Assembly: GCA_024762705.1 (NCBI GenBank)
Contig: JANTGW010000013.1
Span: 1-12,333 of the forward strand
Length of the DNA stretch: 12,333 nt
Direction of reading: 5' to 3'
Source: Sulfurimonas sp.
GTDB lineage: Bacteria > Campylobacterota > Campylobacteria > Campylobacterales > Sulfurimonadaceae
Under the pieces are notes generated by a model. That model had not been told where the DNA came from. It made no database searches and saw only the letters and a program-made list of their open reading frames with translations. The position numbers and the translations under genes were made by a program. Position 1 is the stretch's first letter. Every line of letters starts with the position of its first letter. Shown piece by piece: positions 7,179 through 12,333 of the stretch.

Positions 7179-7818
7179 ACTTGTAGCCCTCCCCACGAAT
7201 ATTTACTATGCGCTCTTTACCTATATGCTTTCTCAAATTTTTTACAATAGTACGAATGGCATCATCGCTTGGCATATCTTCAAATTCCCAAAAGTTTTGT
7301 AACAGTTCATCAGAACTGACAACGCGATGACGACTTTTGTATAAGTAATGCAGACACTGACTCTCTTTATGCGTCAGCTTGATTGTCTTGTTGGAAATTT
7401 TAAGCAGATGCATTTTGGTGTCAAACAACATCTGCTCATTTAGTTTGAGCAGACTTTCCATTCCAAAATGTCTTTTAATGTTTTCTATTCTTTGTGCCAG
7501 CTCTTCAAGATCAAACGGCTTTTTTATAAAATCATTTGCACCTGATTCAAAAGCCGATTTGAGGTATTTTACATCATGAAAAGCGGTAATGAAAATGGCC
7601 GGAGTCTCATCACTGAAATCACGAAGCCCACGTAAAAGTGAAATGCCGTCTCCATCAGGCACATTAATGTCAAATATGTAAAGGTCAAACTTTTCATCTT
7701 CTGCAAGTTGCAGTGCTTTTTTCATGCTGTAAGTCTGTACAACCTCATACTCGTCTTGCAAAAAATCAACCAATATATTTGCCAGAGCCGTATCATCTTC
7801 AAGAAGTAAAATTTTCAT
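7171..7818 (-). CDS. OmpR/PhoB-family response regulator
   Basis: A 215-residue DNA-binding regulator. The receiver domain (about 1-115) has the acidic pair E7/D8-D9, phospho-acceptor D50 (YIFDINVPDGDG), T78 and K100 (FIKKPF). The C-terminal winged-helix domain (about 130-215) has the HKESQCLHYLYK and AIRTIVKNLRKHIG...IRGEGYKFE pattern. It is the partner of the kinase encoded downstream, with overlapping stop and start. It follows the glutamate dehydrogenase gene by 21 bases, so it may belong to the same operon. No ribosome binding site precedes its ATG; instead TACAAT ends 6 bases before it, suggesting an extra leaderless promoter. Targets are unknown; the palindromes in this window are candidates but no link is shown. 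Confidence 0.92.
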   Translation of the reverse strand: MKILLLEDDTALANILVDFLQDEYEVVQTYSMKKALQLAEDEKFDLYIFDINVPDGDGISLLRGLRDFSDETPAIFITAFHDVKYLKSAFESGANDFIKKPFDLEELAQRIENIKRHFGMESLLKLNEQMLFDTKMHLLKISNKTIKLTHKESQCLHYLYKSRHRVVSSDELLQNFWEFEDMPSDDAIRTIVKNLRKHIGKERIVNIRGEGYKFE

Positions 7819-7824
7819 ACAAAC

Positions 7825-7853
7825 ATTGTATCTAAAAAATCACAGTGTTTGAA
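7825..7853 (-). promoter_or_regulatory. Candidate internal promoter of the two-component genes
   Basis: Reading leftward: TTCAAA (7853-7848), a 17-base spacer, TACAAT (7830-7825), then 6 bases to the ATG at 7818. It overlaps the 3' end of the dehydrogenase gene. The geometry is like the MFS promoter and implies a leaderless message. Confidence 0.35.
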
Positions 7854-9126
7854 AATACTCTTTTGTTCCTCTGTTTTGAATAGCTCCTGAGATTTTTTCC
7901 AGACCGTCCAGATAAGCTGCACTTCTGAGTGTAATATTATTTCTCTCAGCCAAAGCAAAAGTCACAGAGGCCTGTTTTTGCATAAGATTCTTCAATTTTT
8001 CATTCACCTCTTCTTCTTCCCAATAGTATCCTGCTCTGTTTTGCACCCATTCAAAATAACTCACACTTACTCCGCCGACATTTGCCAAGACATCAGGCAA
8101 AATAACAACATTTTTCTTTTCTAAAATCTCATCAGCCTCTGAATCAACCGGACCATTTGCAATTTCAAGAATAAGCGGTGCTTTTATTTTGCCTGCATTC
8201 TCTTGCGTGATTTGGTTTTCCATAGCAGCAAGCACCAGAATGTCTACATCAAGTTCAAGTAGTTCTTCATTGGAAATCACTGTATTTTCTGCCTCATCAC
8301 AGATTGACACATCACAGTAAAGCATATCTTTGAATTCTTTGTGCTCTTTACGATGAAACATGATTTTTTCAGGGTTGAGCCCCTCTGTAGAACAAATAGC
8401 GCCTTTTGAATCAGAAAGCGCAACAATTTTAAATCCTACTTCTTTTGCCAGTCTTGCAAAATGATACCCGGCATTTCCAAAGCCCTGAACAGCTACTTTC
8501 GTTTTTTTTGCATCTTTTTTATTGTGTGCGAGCCACTGCTGTAAAACATACAATGCACCTCTTCCTGTTGCTACTTCACGGCCTTTTGAACCGCCAAGTT
8601 CAATTGGTTTTCCAGTAATGGCTCCGGGAAGTTGTTCTCGCTTTATCTGGTTATACTCGTCTGACATCCAACCCATTATGGTGGCGTTTGTGTACATATC
8701 AGGTGCCGGAATATCCCTATCAGGTCCTATGATGTCGGCAATGGCACGTATATATCCACGGCTAAGCCTTTCTATTTCAAGTTTTGAAAGATGTTTCGCA
8801 TCTACGACTACACCCCCTTTTGCACCACCAAAAGGAAGTCCAACAACAGCACATTTAATCGTCATCCAAAAAGCAAGCGAAGTCACTTCATCAATGCACA
8901 CATCAGGATGAAAACGAATCCCGCCTTTTGTCGGTCCCCTTGTATCATCAAATTGTACTCTGTAACCTGTAAAAACCCGCAGACTGCCATCATCCATCCG
9001 TACTGGGATATTAACAGTCAAATTTAATTTCGGCTGAGCCAGCCTCTCAACGATATCTTCAGGCAGTTTAATAAGTGGCAGAACTTTTTTTAATCTACTT
9101 TTTGCATCATCAAATAAATTTTTCAT
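7840..9126 (-). CDS. gdhA: Glutamate dehydrogenase (Glu/Leu/Phe/Val dehydrogenase family)
   Basis: A 428-residue cytosolic enzyme for the reversible oxidative deamination of glutamate to 2-oxoglutarate and ammonia. Family residues are visible: K67 (GPTKGGIRFHP), K91 (MTIKCAV), catalytic K103 (PFGGAKGGV), D143 (PAPDMYTN), T187 (REVATGRG) and the Rossmann motif GFGNAG (215-220). An aspartate after the second Rossmann strand (ALSDSKG) fits NAD use, as in the 420-residue RocG-type enzymes, rather than the NADP-linked 450-residue E. coli type; cofactor choice is inferred. I chose ATG 9124-9126, which overlaps the stop of the CopZ-like gene in an ATGA and has AAAGAG 8 bases upstream. A GTG three codons earlier (9135) lacks a ribosome binding site. 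The start-stop coupling to a metallochaperone gene is unexpected for nitrogen metabolism. A branched-chain or other amino-acid substrate cannot be fully excluded. Confidence 0.92.
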   Translation of the reverse strand: MKNLFDDAKSRLKKVLPLIKLPEDIVERLAQPKLNLTVNIPVRMDDGSLRVFTGYRVQFDDTRGPTKGGIRFHPDVCIDEVTSLAFWMTIKCAVVGLPFGGAKGGVVVDAKHLSKLEIERLSRGYIRAIADIIGPDRDIPAPDMYTNATIMGWMSDEYNQIKREQLPGAITGKPIELGGSKGREVATGRGALYVLQQWLAHNKKDAKKTKVAVQGFGNAGYHFARLAKEVGFKIVALSDSKGAICSTEGLNPEKIMFHRKEHKEFKDMLYCDVSICDEAENTVISNEELLELDVDILVLAAMENQITQENAGKIKAPLILEIANGPVDSEADEILEKKNVVILPDVLANVGGVSVSYFEWVQNRAGYYWEEEEVNEKLKNLMQKQASVTFALAERNNITLRSAAYLDGLEKISGAIQNRGTKEYFQTL

Positions 9127-9596
9127 TGTATACACTCTTTAATGACCTTTGAGACATCTCCTAAACAACAACCACCGCTTGGATTGAGTATCTCGCACGA
9201 ACAGCCTGGGTCTTCCATCTTTGCTTTAATGTCTTCAAGCGCACGTGTTTTTCCTGTTGATTCAAGCTCTGCTTTTATTTTTTCTTTACTCCAGTCAAAA
9301 CAGTAACAAACTGTTCCAGGAGATGCACCCTCTTTGCATCCGACGACTACACTTATATTAGCTTGTGTAAGAATTTCATCGCCTCTAAAATAAATGACTT
9401 TACATGTAGGCGTTGTACAGTAATGAAATCCGTCAAAACAAGAAAGTTTTGTTTTTGTATCCTCTGTGACAAGGTGTTCGACCGTTTTGCCAAGCACACC
9501 TTTAGCTTTCACTCCGCACTCTGGACACTCTATTTTTCCTTTTGGCTGTGGCGTGCAGCAGCCACTCTCTTCTTTTACTTTAAATGTGGAAAACAT
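9123..9596 (-). CDS. CopZ-like iron-sulfur metallochaperone (zinc/[2Fe-2S] domains, no HMA domain)
   Basis: A 157-residue soluble protein with 15 cysteines. The N-terminal part (about 20-72) resembles the zinc-binding CopZ domain: CPEC (24-27) and FHYCTTPTCKVIYF (C60, C65). The second part (about 85-150) resembles the BFD-like [2Fe-2S] domain: CYC (97-99) and GCSC (132-134), followed by NPSGGCCLGDV. Archaeoglobus CopZ joins this module to a C-terminal heavy-metal-associated domain with the Cu(I)-binding CxxC; that domain is missing here. The reported role of the module is metal chaperoning with possible reduction of Cu(II) to Cu(I) by the cluster; here that is inferred. An extra CC pair (13-14) lies near the N-terminus. 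The start has AAAGGA upstream and lies 9 bases after the stop of the GKCG peptide gene; the stop overlaps the dehydrogenase start. Confidence 0.82.
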   Translation of the reverse strand: MFSTFKVKEESGCCTPQPKGKIECPECGVKAKGVLGKTVEHLVTEDTKTKLSCFDGFHYCTTPTCKVIYFRGDEILTQANISVVVGCKEGASPGTVCYCFDWSKEKIKAELESTGKTRALEDIKAKMEDPGCSCEILNPSGGCCLGDVSKVIKECIQ

Positions 9597-9605
9597 ACTT
9601 TTCCT

Positions 9606-9812
9606 TTACTCCGTAGCGCCGCACTTTCCTGCACCGCATTTTCCATCACCGCATTTGCTTGTACTGACTTTTGCAGCGGGAATCTCTTTTGTCTCTTCAG
9701 GAACCGTTGCATTTTTTGCTAAAGTACTCCCCTGTTCCTGCGTTACAAACATTACAGCGGCGAAAACAATTATAACTGCCACTACCCAAATGATTATTTT
9801 TTTGTTTGCCAT
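9606..9812 (-). CDS. Small membrane-anchored or exported peptide with GKCG cysteine repeats
   Basis: A 68-residue protein that I do not recognise as a named family. Residues 6-23 form a hydrophobic helix after a short basic start (MANKK), so it is a membrane anchor or uncleaved signal. A hydrophilic linker of about 30 residues follows, then a C-terminal repeat KCGDGKCGAGKCG with cysteines at 54, 59 and 64, exactly every five residues. Similar EGKCG repeats occur in HvfA/bufferin-type copper-binding peptides, some modified by MNIO (DUF692) enzymes, but no such enzyme is in this window and the DUF2282-like part is absent. Direct metal binding outside the membrane is the simplest guess. AAGGA lies 6 bases before the ATG. 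It is the first gene of a run with the CopZ-like chaperone 9 bases downstream, and it is divergent from the Met-rich YtkA-like gene. Confidence 0.75.
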   Translation of the reverse strand: MANKKIIIWVVAVIIVFAAVMFVTQEQGSTLAKNATVPEETKEIPAAKVSTSKCGDGKCGAGKCGATE

Positions 9813-9843
9813 AAATTATCCTTATATGTATAAATAGTGCCTT

Positions 9844-9849
9844 AGTATA
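9844..9849 (-). promoter_or_regulatory. -10 box for the GKCG peptide-CopZ-GDH run
   Basis: TATACT reading leftward at 9849-9844, giving a leader of about 25 bases before the ATG at 9812. No clear -35. CTACATGTTA (9857-9866), a degenerate copy of the TTACATGTAA motif, lies directly upstream. Confidence 0.4.
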
Positions 9850-9908
9850 TTCTAATCTACATGTTAGCTTTATTAAAATACAAACACAATTACTACACAC
9901 AAAAATTA

Positions 9909-9914
9909 TATACT
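9909..9914 (+). promoter_or_regulatory. -10 box of the YtkA-like gene
   Basis: TATACT in the 130-base divergent region, about 29 bases before the ATG at 9943, with AGGA (9932-9935) as ribosome binding site 7 bases before the start. No clear -35 box. The same region holds the promoter of the divergent GKCG peptide operon, so both may share control. Confidence 0.4.
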
Positions 9915-9942
9915 GCTACAAACAAAAACATAGGAATCTCAA

Positions 9943-10329
9943 ATGAAAGCTTTTACAAAAATATTTTTCGCTCTACTTTTAGGAGCAACACTCTCTCACG
10001 CAGCAGCATTTAGTAAAGATGCAAAATCCAGAACAACGACAGTTCATATTGCAGCAGATAAACCGCTTACTGTCGGTTCAAATACGATTATAGCAACAAT
10101 AAAGAAAAACGGTAAAATCATCGATGACGCACAGGTAAAGTTCAAAGCTTTTATGCCTGCAATGCCCGGTATGCCTGCAATGAGCTCAAAAACAAAAGCA
10201 ATTAATCTTGGTAACGGGAAGTACAAAGCAACATTGAATCTTTCAATGGGCGGAACATGGCAGCTGCATATTTTCATTACACCAAAAAAAGGTAAAAAAT
10301 CCCGTGTCAAAACTACGCTGAATTTTTAA
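9943..10329 (+). CDS. Secreted YtkA/FixH-like protein with a Met-rich segment
   Basis: A 128-residue exported protein. A signal peptide is clear: MKAFTK, a hydrophobic stretch to about residue 17, and a likely cleavage after SHA (20/21). The mature part is a single beta-sandwich of the YtkA/FixH type (TVGSNTIIATIKKNGK...DAQVKFKAFMPAMPGMPAM...LGNGKYKATLNLSMGGTWQLHI). In many members the conserved segment is a single MPxMPxM; here four methionines (71, 74, 77, 80) sit every third residue, and M102 lies in NLSMGG. Methionine-rich loops of this kind bind Cu(I) in periplasmic copper proteins, and YtkA-like domains often accompany CusB-type adaptors or copper-oxidase assembly genes. A periplasmic copper-binding or delivery role is inferred. 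It is transcribed away from the GKCG peptide operon and seems monocistronic. Confidence 0.82.
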   Translation: MKAFTKIFFALLLGATLSHAAAFSKDAKSRTTTVHIAADKPLTVGSNTIIATIKKNGKIIDDAQVKFKAFMPAMPGMPAMSSKTKAINLGNGKYKATLNLSMGGTWQLHIFITPKKGKKSRVKTTLNF

Positions 10330-10336
10330 AACCGAC

Positions 10337-10356
10337 TTACATGTAAAACAAGTATG
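10337..10356 (-). promoter_or_regulatory. TTACATGTAA palindrome with a promoter-like -10, between convergent genes
   Basis: TTACATGTAA (10337-10346) is followed on the + strand by AACAAGTATG. The ferritin promoter has the same palindrome followed by AGAACAAGTATA, so the two blocks align with only a two-base gap. Read leftward this would place a CATACT -10 box before the palindrome, pointing antisense into the YtkA-like gene. Promoter activity is uncertain; the palindrome itself is exact. Confidence 0.35.
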
Positions 10357-10396
10357 TCTTCTCTAAAAACAGTTGTTTAGTCAAGAACTATTTTTT
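10357..10396 (+). terminator. Candidate terminator of the YtkA-like gene
   Basis: TCTT-ct-CTAAA (10357-10367) pairs with TTTAG-tc-AAGA (10376-10386), with a 2-base internal mismatch and an 8-base loop. A T6 run follows at 10391-10396. The stem is AU-rich, so it is weak. It overlaps the 3' end of the convergent MBL gene. Confidence 0.35.
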
Positions 10397-11777
10397 CTTT
10401 AAAACCGACTATATGTGCATTTAAACCCAGCTTCTTTTTGAGTAACTTTTTAAATGACTTTTGGCTTTCAAGCTCACCATGCACCAAAAAGACTTTTTTC
10501 AAATCTTTCATAGCCGAGATCCAGTCAAGTATACCGTCTCTGTCTGCATGTGCTGAAAAACCGTTTATGGTATGAATGGACGCTTTAACAATAATATCTT
10601 CACCCATAATGTTTATCCATTTTGCACCATCAACAATTTCACGTCCTAATGTACCCTCAGCCTGAAACCCTACAAAGACCACGGCATTACGTTTATCCCA
10701 TATTCTATGCTTGAAATGATGTGTTATCCTTCCTCCGTTACACATTCCGGCTCCGGCTATAATAATAGCACGACTTTTTATATCATTTATTGCCTTTGAA
10801 GCTTCCGGTGTTTCTGTATATATGAGTGAGTCAAAATTGAAAACCGTTCCGTCTTCTTCAACATTTTGTTGACATTTGTTCGTTAATTCATCAACATACG
10901 TTCGATATACGGCCGTAGCACGCGTTGCCATTGGAGAGTCCAAAAAGACTTTACATTTAGGCAGCTCTCCACTTTCATACATGTCTCGTAAAATACATAA
11001 CAATTCCTGTGTTCTCTCCACTGCAAATGATGGAATCAAAACATTTCCACGATTATTCAACGTTTTTACAATGACACTTTTAAACTCTTTGAGTGTCTTT
11101 TTTATAGGTTTATGGTCTCTATCTCCGTAGGTTGTCTCAACATACAGACTTTGTGTCTTATCACACTTGTTCAGATTAGGCAGAACCAAGCCGTTGTTGT
11201 TGCCAATATCTCCGGAAAACACTATGGTATGAGAATCACCCTTATCCATATAAGAGAGTTCTATAAAAGCGGAACCTAATATATGCCCCGCATTACGATA
11301 GACAAAACTGACCCCTTCACATAGGTCATAATATTTGTCATACTCCGGATTTATCCACTCTATCATTTGAAATGTTTTTTCAACATCTAAAGGCAGATAC
11401 AAAGGCTTAGAAAGCTTCTTTTCCTTTCCTTTACGCAGTGCTTTACGGTAGCGCGTCTGAAAATCCTCGCTCATTATTTTCGCACTGTCCATTAAAATTA
11501 TCTGTGCTAGATCCATTGTAGCCGCAGTCGCATAAATCTTCCCTCTAAAGCCCTCTTTTACAAGTTTAGGAATGCGTCCGACATGATCAAGGTGTGCATG
11601 TGTGACCAGCAGATAGTCTATGCTCGCAGGCTCAAAATAAAAAGCTTCATCATTTTTATCTTCATCCTCACCTTGGAACATTCCGCAGTCTATCATTATC
11701 TTTTTACCGTCAATGCTCATAACATGGCATGAACCGGTAACTTCCTTCGTTGCACCGTATGATCTCACTGTTGCCAT
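10377..11777 (-). CDS. MBL-fold beta-CASP ribonuclease-like protein (CPSF/Ysh1-like)
   Basis: A 466-residue soluble metallo-beta-lactamase-fold protein with a beta-CASP insert and a C-terminal RNA-specificity (RMMBL) domain. Metal ligands are visible: THAHLDH (H60, H62, D64, H65), H165 (NAGHILGSA) and D190 (FSGDIG). Beta-CASP motifs follow: A at E214 (YVETTYGD), B in GGRITHHFKH (353-354) and C at H410 (GFSAHADRDG). All catalytic residues are kept, so it should be an active zinc-dependent RNase. Relatives include archaeal and bacterial CPSF-like nucleases that act as 5'-3' exoribonucleases or endonucleases; the target RNA here is unknown. AAAGGA lies 6 bases before the ATG. It has its own promoter with TATAAT and a TTACATGTAG palindrome at the transcription start. 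It is not the housekeeping RNase J, which is longer and has a different domain order. Confidence 0.9.
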   Translation of the reverse strand: MATVRSYGATKEVTGSCHVMSIDGKKIMIDCGMFQGEDEDKNDEAFYFEPASIDYLLVTHAHLDHVGRIPKLVKEGFRGKIYATAATMDLAQIILMDSAKIMSEDFQTRYRKALRKGKEKKLSKPLYLPLDVEKTFQMIEWINPEYDKYYDLCEGVSFVYRNAGHILGSAFIELSYMDKGDSHTIVFSGDIGNNNGLVLPNLNKCDKTQSLYVETTYGDRDHKPIKKTLKEFKSVIVKTLNNRGNVLIPSFAVERTQELLCILRDMYESGELPKCKVFLDSPMATRATAVYRTYVDELTNKCQQNVEEDGTVFNFDSLIYTETPEASKAINDIKSRAIIIAGAGMCNGGRITHHFKHRIWDKRNAVVFVGFQAEGTLGREIVDGAKWINIMGEDIIVKASIHTINGFSAHADRDGILDWISAMKDLKKVFLVHGELESQKSFKKLLKKKLGLNAHIVGFKEKIVLD

Positions 11778-11791
11778 AGTACATCCTTTAT

Positions 11792-11816
11792 ATGTAGTCT
11801 ACATGTAACGATTATA
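11792..11816 (-). promoter_or_regulatory. Promoter of the MBL gene with TTACATGTAG operator-like site
   Basis: Reading leftward: TATAAT (11816-11811), two bases, TTACATGTAG (11808-11799), which covers the expected start point. The palindrome overlaps a second inverted repeat, ATGTAG-A-CTACAT on this strand (11804-11792). The ribosome binding site AAAGGA follows. The arrangement, palindrome just downstream of the -10, is like that of the ferritin promoter. Confidence 0.5.
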
Positions 11817-11837
11817 CGCTTATTTTTCTTAAAAAGA

Positions 11838-12333
11838 TTATTTTCTCGGTACAAACTCAAGTACAGATGCATTAATACAAAAGCGTCTACGTCCGTCAGG
11901 CAAAGGAAAAACATGCCCTAAATGAATTCCGCTTTTTTTCGCAATGATCTCAGTTCTTTTCATACCGTAACTGTTGTCTTCTTTTTCTATTGTTGCTCCG
12001 TCAACCGCCTTATAAAAACTGAGCCAACTGGTACCGGAGTTAAACCTGTCTCTTGTGTCAAACAGCACCTCACCGCTTAGCTTATCTATAAAGACACCAT
12101 CAGGTGTGTGTTTAAATATATCGTACTGTTTACAAAAACGGTTATCTGTTCCCTGGTTAAAGGCTACACTGTAACTCTCTGAGTCTTTGCCAAGTTTAAA
12201 ATCACCCAAAGCCTTATAGAACTCTTTTTCATTCATAAAACCCCTGTGACTGCCTACTTCTTTACCATCTTGTATAAAAAGAATCGTAGGTGTTGCATAG
12301 AGCTTTGTCTTTATATCAAAACCCTGCAGGTCA
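11838..12333 (-). CDS. msrB: Thioredoxin-like/MsrB fusion: peptide-methionine (R)-S-oxide reductase, 5' end outside window
   Basis: The reading frame is open from the window edge (first full codon at 12332) to the TAA at 11838. The ATG at 12236 is in the same frame and looks internal: the 32 residues before it include KLYATPTILFIQDGKEVGSH, the cis-proline strand and following hairpin of a thioredoxin fold, and MNEKEFYKAL is the final thioredoxin helix. The MsrB domain follows (from YSVAFNQGT), with GVFIDKLSGEVLFDT, FNSGTSWLSF, RTEI, HLGHVF and RFCINAS; counted from ATG 12236 the catalytic cysteine is C120. MsrB reduces methionine-R-sulfoxide in proteins. The zinc CxxC pairs of many MsrBs are absent, and the usual resolving-cysteine place (GCGWPSF) is T69 (GTSWLSF). 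A fused thioredoxin could reduce the catalytic cysteine directly, as in multi-domain PilB-type enzymes. AGGGG before ATG 12236 leaves a separate start possible but less likely. Confidence 0.85.
   Translation of the reverse strand, partial: DLQGFDIKTKLYATPTILFIQDGKEVGSHRGFMNEKEFYKALGDFKLGKDSESYSVAFNQGTDNRFCKQYDIFKHTPDGVFIDKLSGEVLFDTRDRFNSGTSWLSFYKAVDGATIEKEDNSYGMKRTEIIAKKSGIHLGHVFPLPDGRRRFCINASVLEFVPRK

Noticed and set aside
8522..8911. 129-residue open frame on the + strand
   Set aside because: It lies fully antisense to the glutamate dehydrogenase gene, has no family-like sequence and no ribosome binding site; a shadow of the real gene.
9606..9812. Calling the GKCG peptide a bufferin/HvfA precursor outright
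   Set aside because: Only the C-terminal repeat resembles those families; the rest differs and no DUF692/MNIO enzyme gene is in the window.
9363..9837. Overlapping + strand open frames of 119 and 123 residues
   Set aside because: They are antisense to the CopZ-like and GKCG peptide genes, are cysteine/serine-rich only because of those genes, and show no recognisable domain.
11821..11840. A/T-rich stretch after the MsrB stop as a terminator
   Set aside because: The T-run is present but the possible stem is only A-T pairs; not supported as an intrinsic terminator.
1..12333. CRISPR arrays, tRNA/rRNA genes, IS elements, attachment sites, riboswitches
   Set aside because: No regularly spaced repeats, cloverleaf or rRNA-like sequence, transposase, or long structured leader was seen on either strand.

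Overview
The window looks like chromosomal DNA of a Campylobacterota member (Sulfurimonas/Sulfurovum-like; genus not certain). The base composition is AT-rich, -10 boxes are recognisable but -35 boxes are weak, genes are tightly packed, and the protein families present (HME-type RND pump, CopZ-like Fe-S metallochaperone, Dps-like thioferritin, RNase-J/CPSF-like MBL protein) fit that group. No tRNA, rRNA, CRISPR array, insertion sequence or phage gene was found.

Layout, left to right. (1) 1-777: 3' part of a CusB-like periplasmic adaptor (+). (2) 774-2048: a UMF1/Atg22-like MFS transporter (-), convergent with the adaptor, their stop codons sharing one CTAG. (3) 2049-2345: a regulatory intergenic region with a possible leaderless MFS promoter, an inverted repeat, two related GGTC-type palindromes that look like TetR-type operators, and a TATAAT box for the next gene. 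(4) 2346-5471: CusA-like Cu(I)/Ag(I) RND pump (+), ended by a bidirectional hairpin terminator. (5) 5481-5996: Dps-like thioferritin (-), behind a Fur-like box and an 18-bp perfect palindrome. (6) 6066-9812: a tight five-gene leftward run, transcribed in the order small Cys-repeat (GKCG) membrane peptide, CopZ-like chaperone, glutamate dehydrogenase, OmpR-type response regulator, histidine kinase. (7) 9943-10329: a secreted YtkA/FixH-like protein with a Met-rich MPAMPGMPAM segment (+), divergent from the GKCG peptide. (8) 10377-11777: beta-CASP MBL-fold RNase-like protein (-). (9) 11838-12333: a thioredoxin-like/MsrB fusion (-) whose 5' end lies beyond the window; the obvious internal ATG would hide the thioredoxin part.

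Functional theme. Most genes fit copper/silver and redox-metal stress: CusBA-like efflux across the envelope, a Met-rich periplasmic protein, a Cys-repeat peptide, a cytosolic Fe-S copper chaperone, a thiol ferritin that would remove Fe(II) and peroxide, methionine-sulfoxide repair, and a two-component system that could sense the stress. Glutamate dehydrogenase, start-stop coupled to the chaperone, is the odd member.

The most unusual signals are the recurring palindrome TTACATGTAA (three exact and three one-off copies in 12 kb, several at promoters), the GKCG peptide-CopZ-GDH operon, the paired operator-like palindromes before the RND pump, and the in-frame thioredoxin-MsrB fusion.
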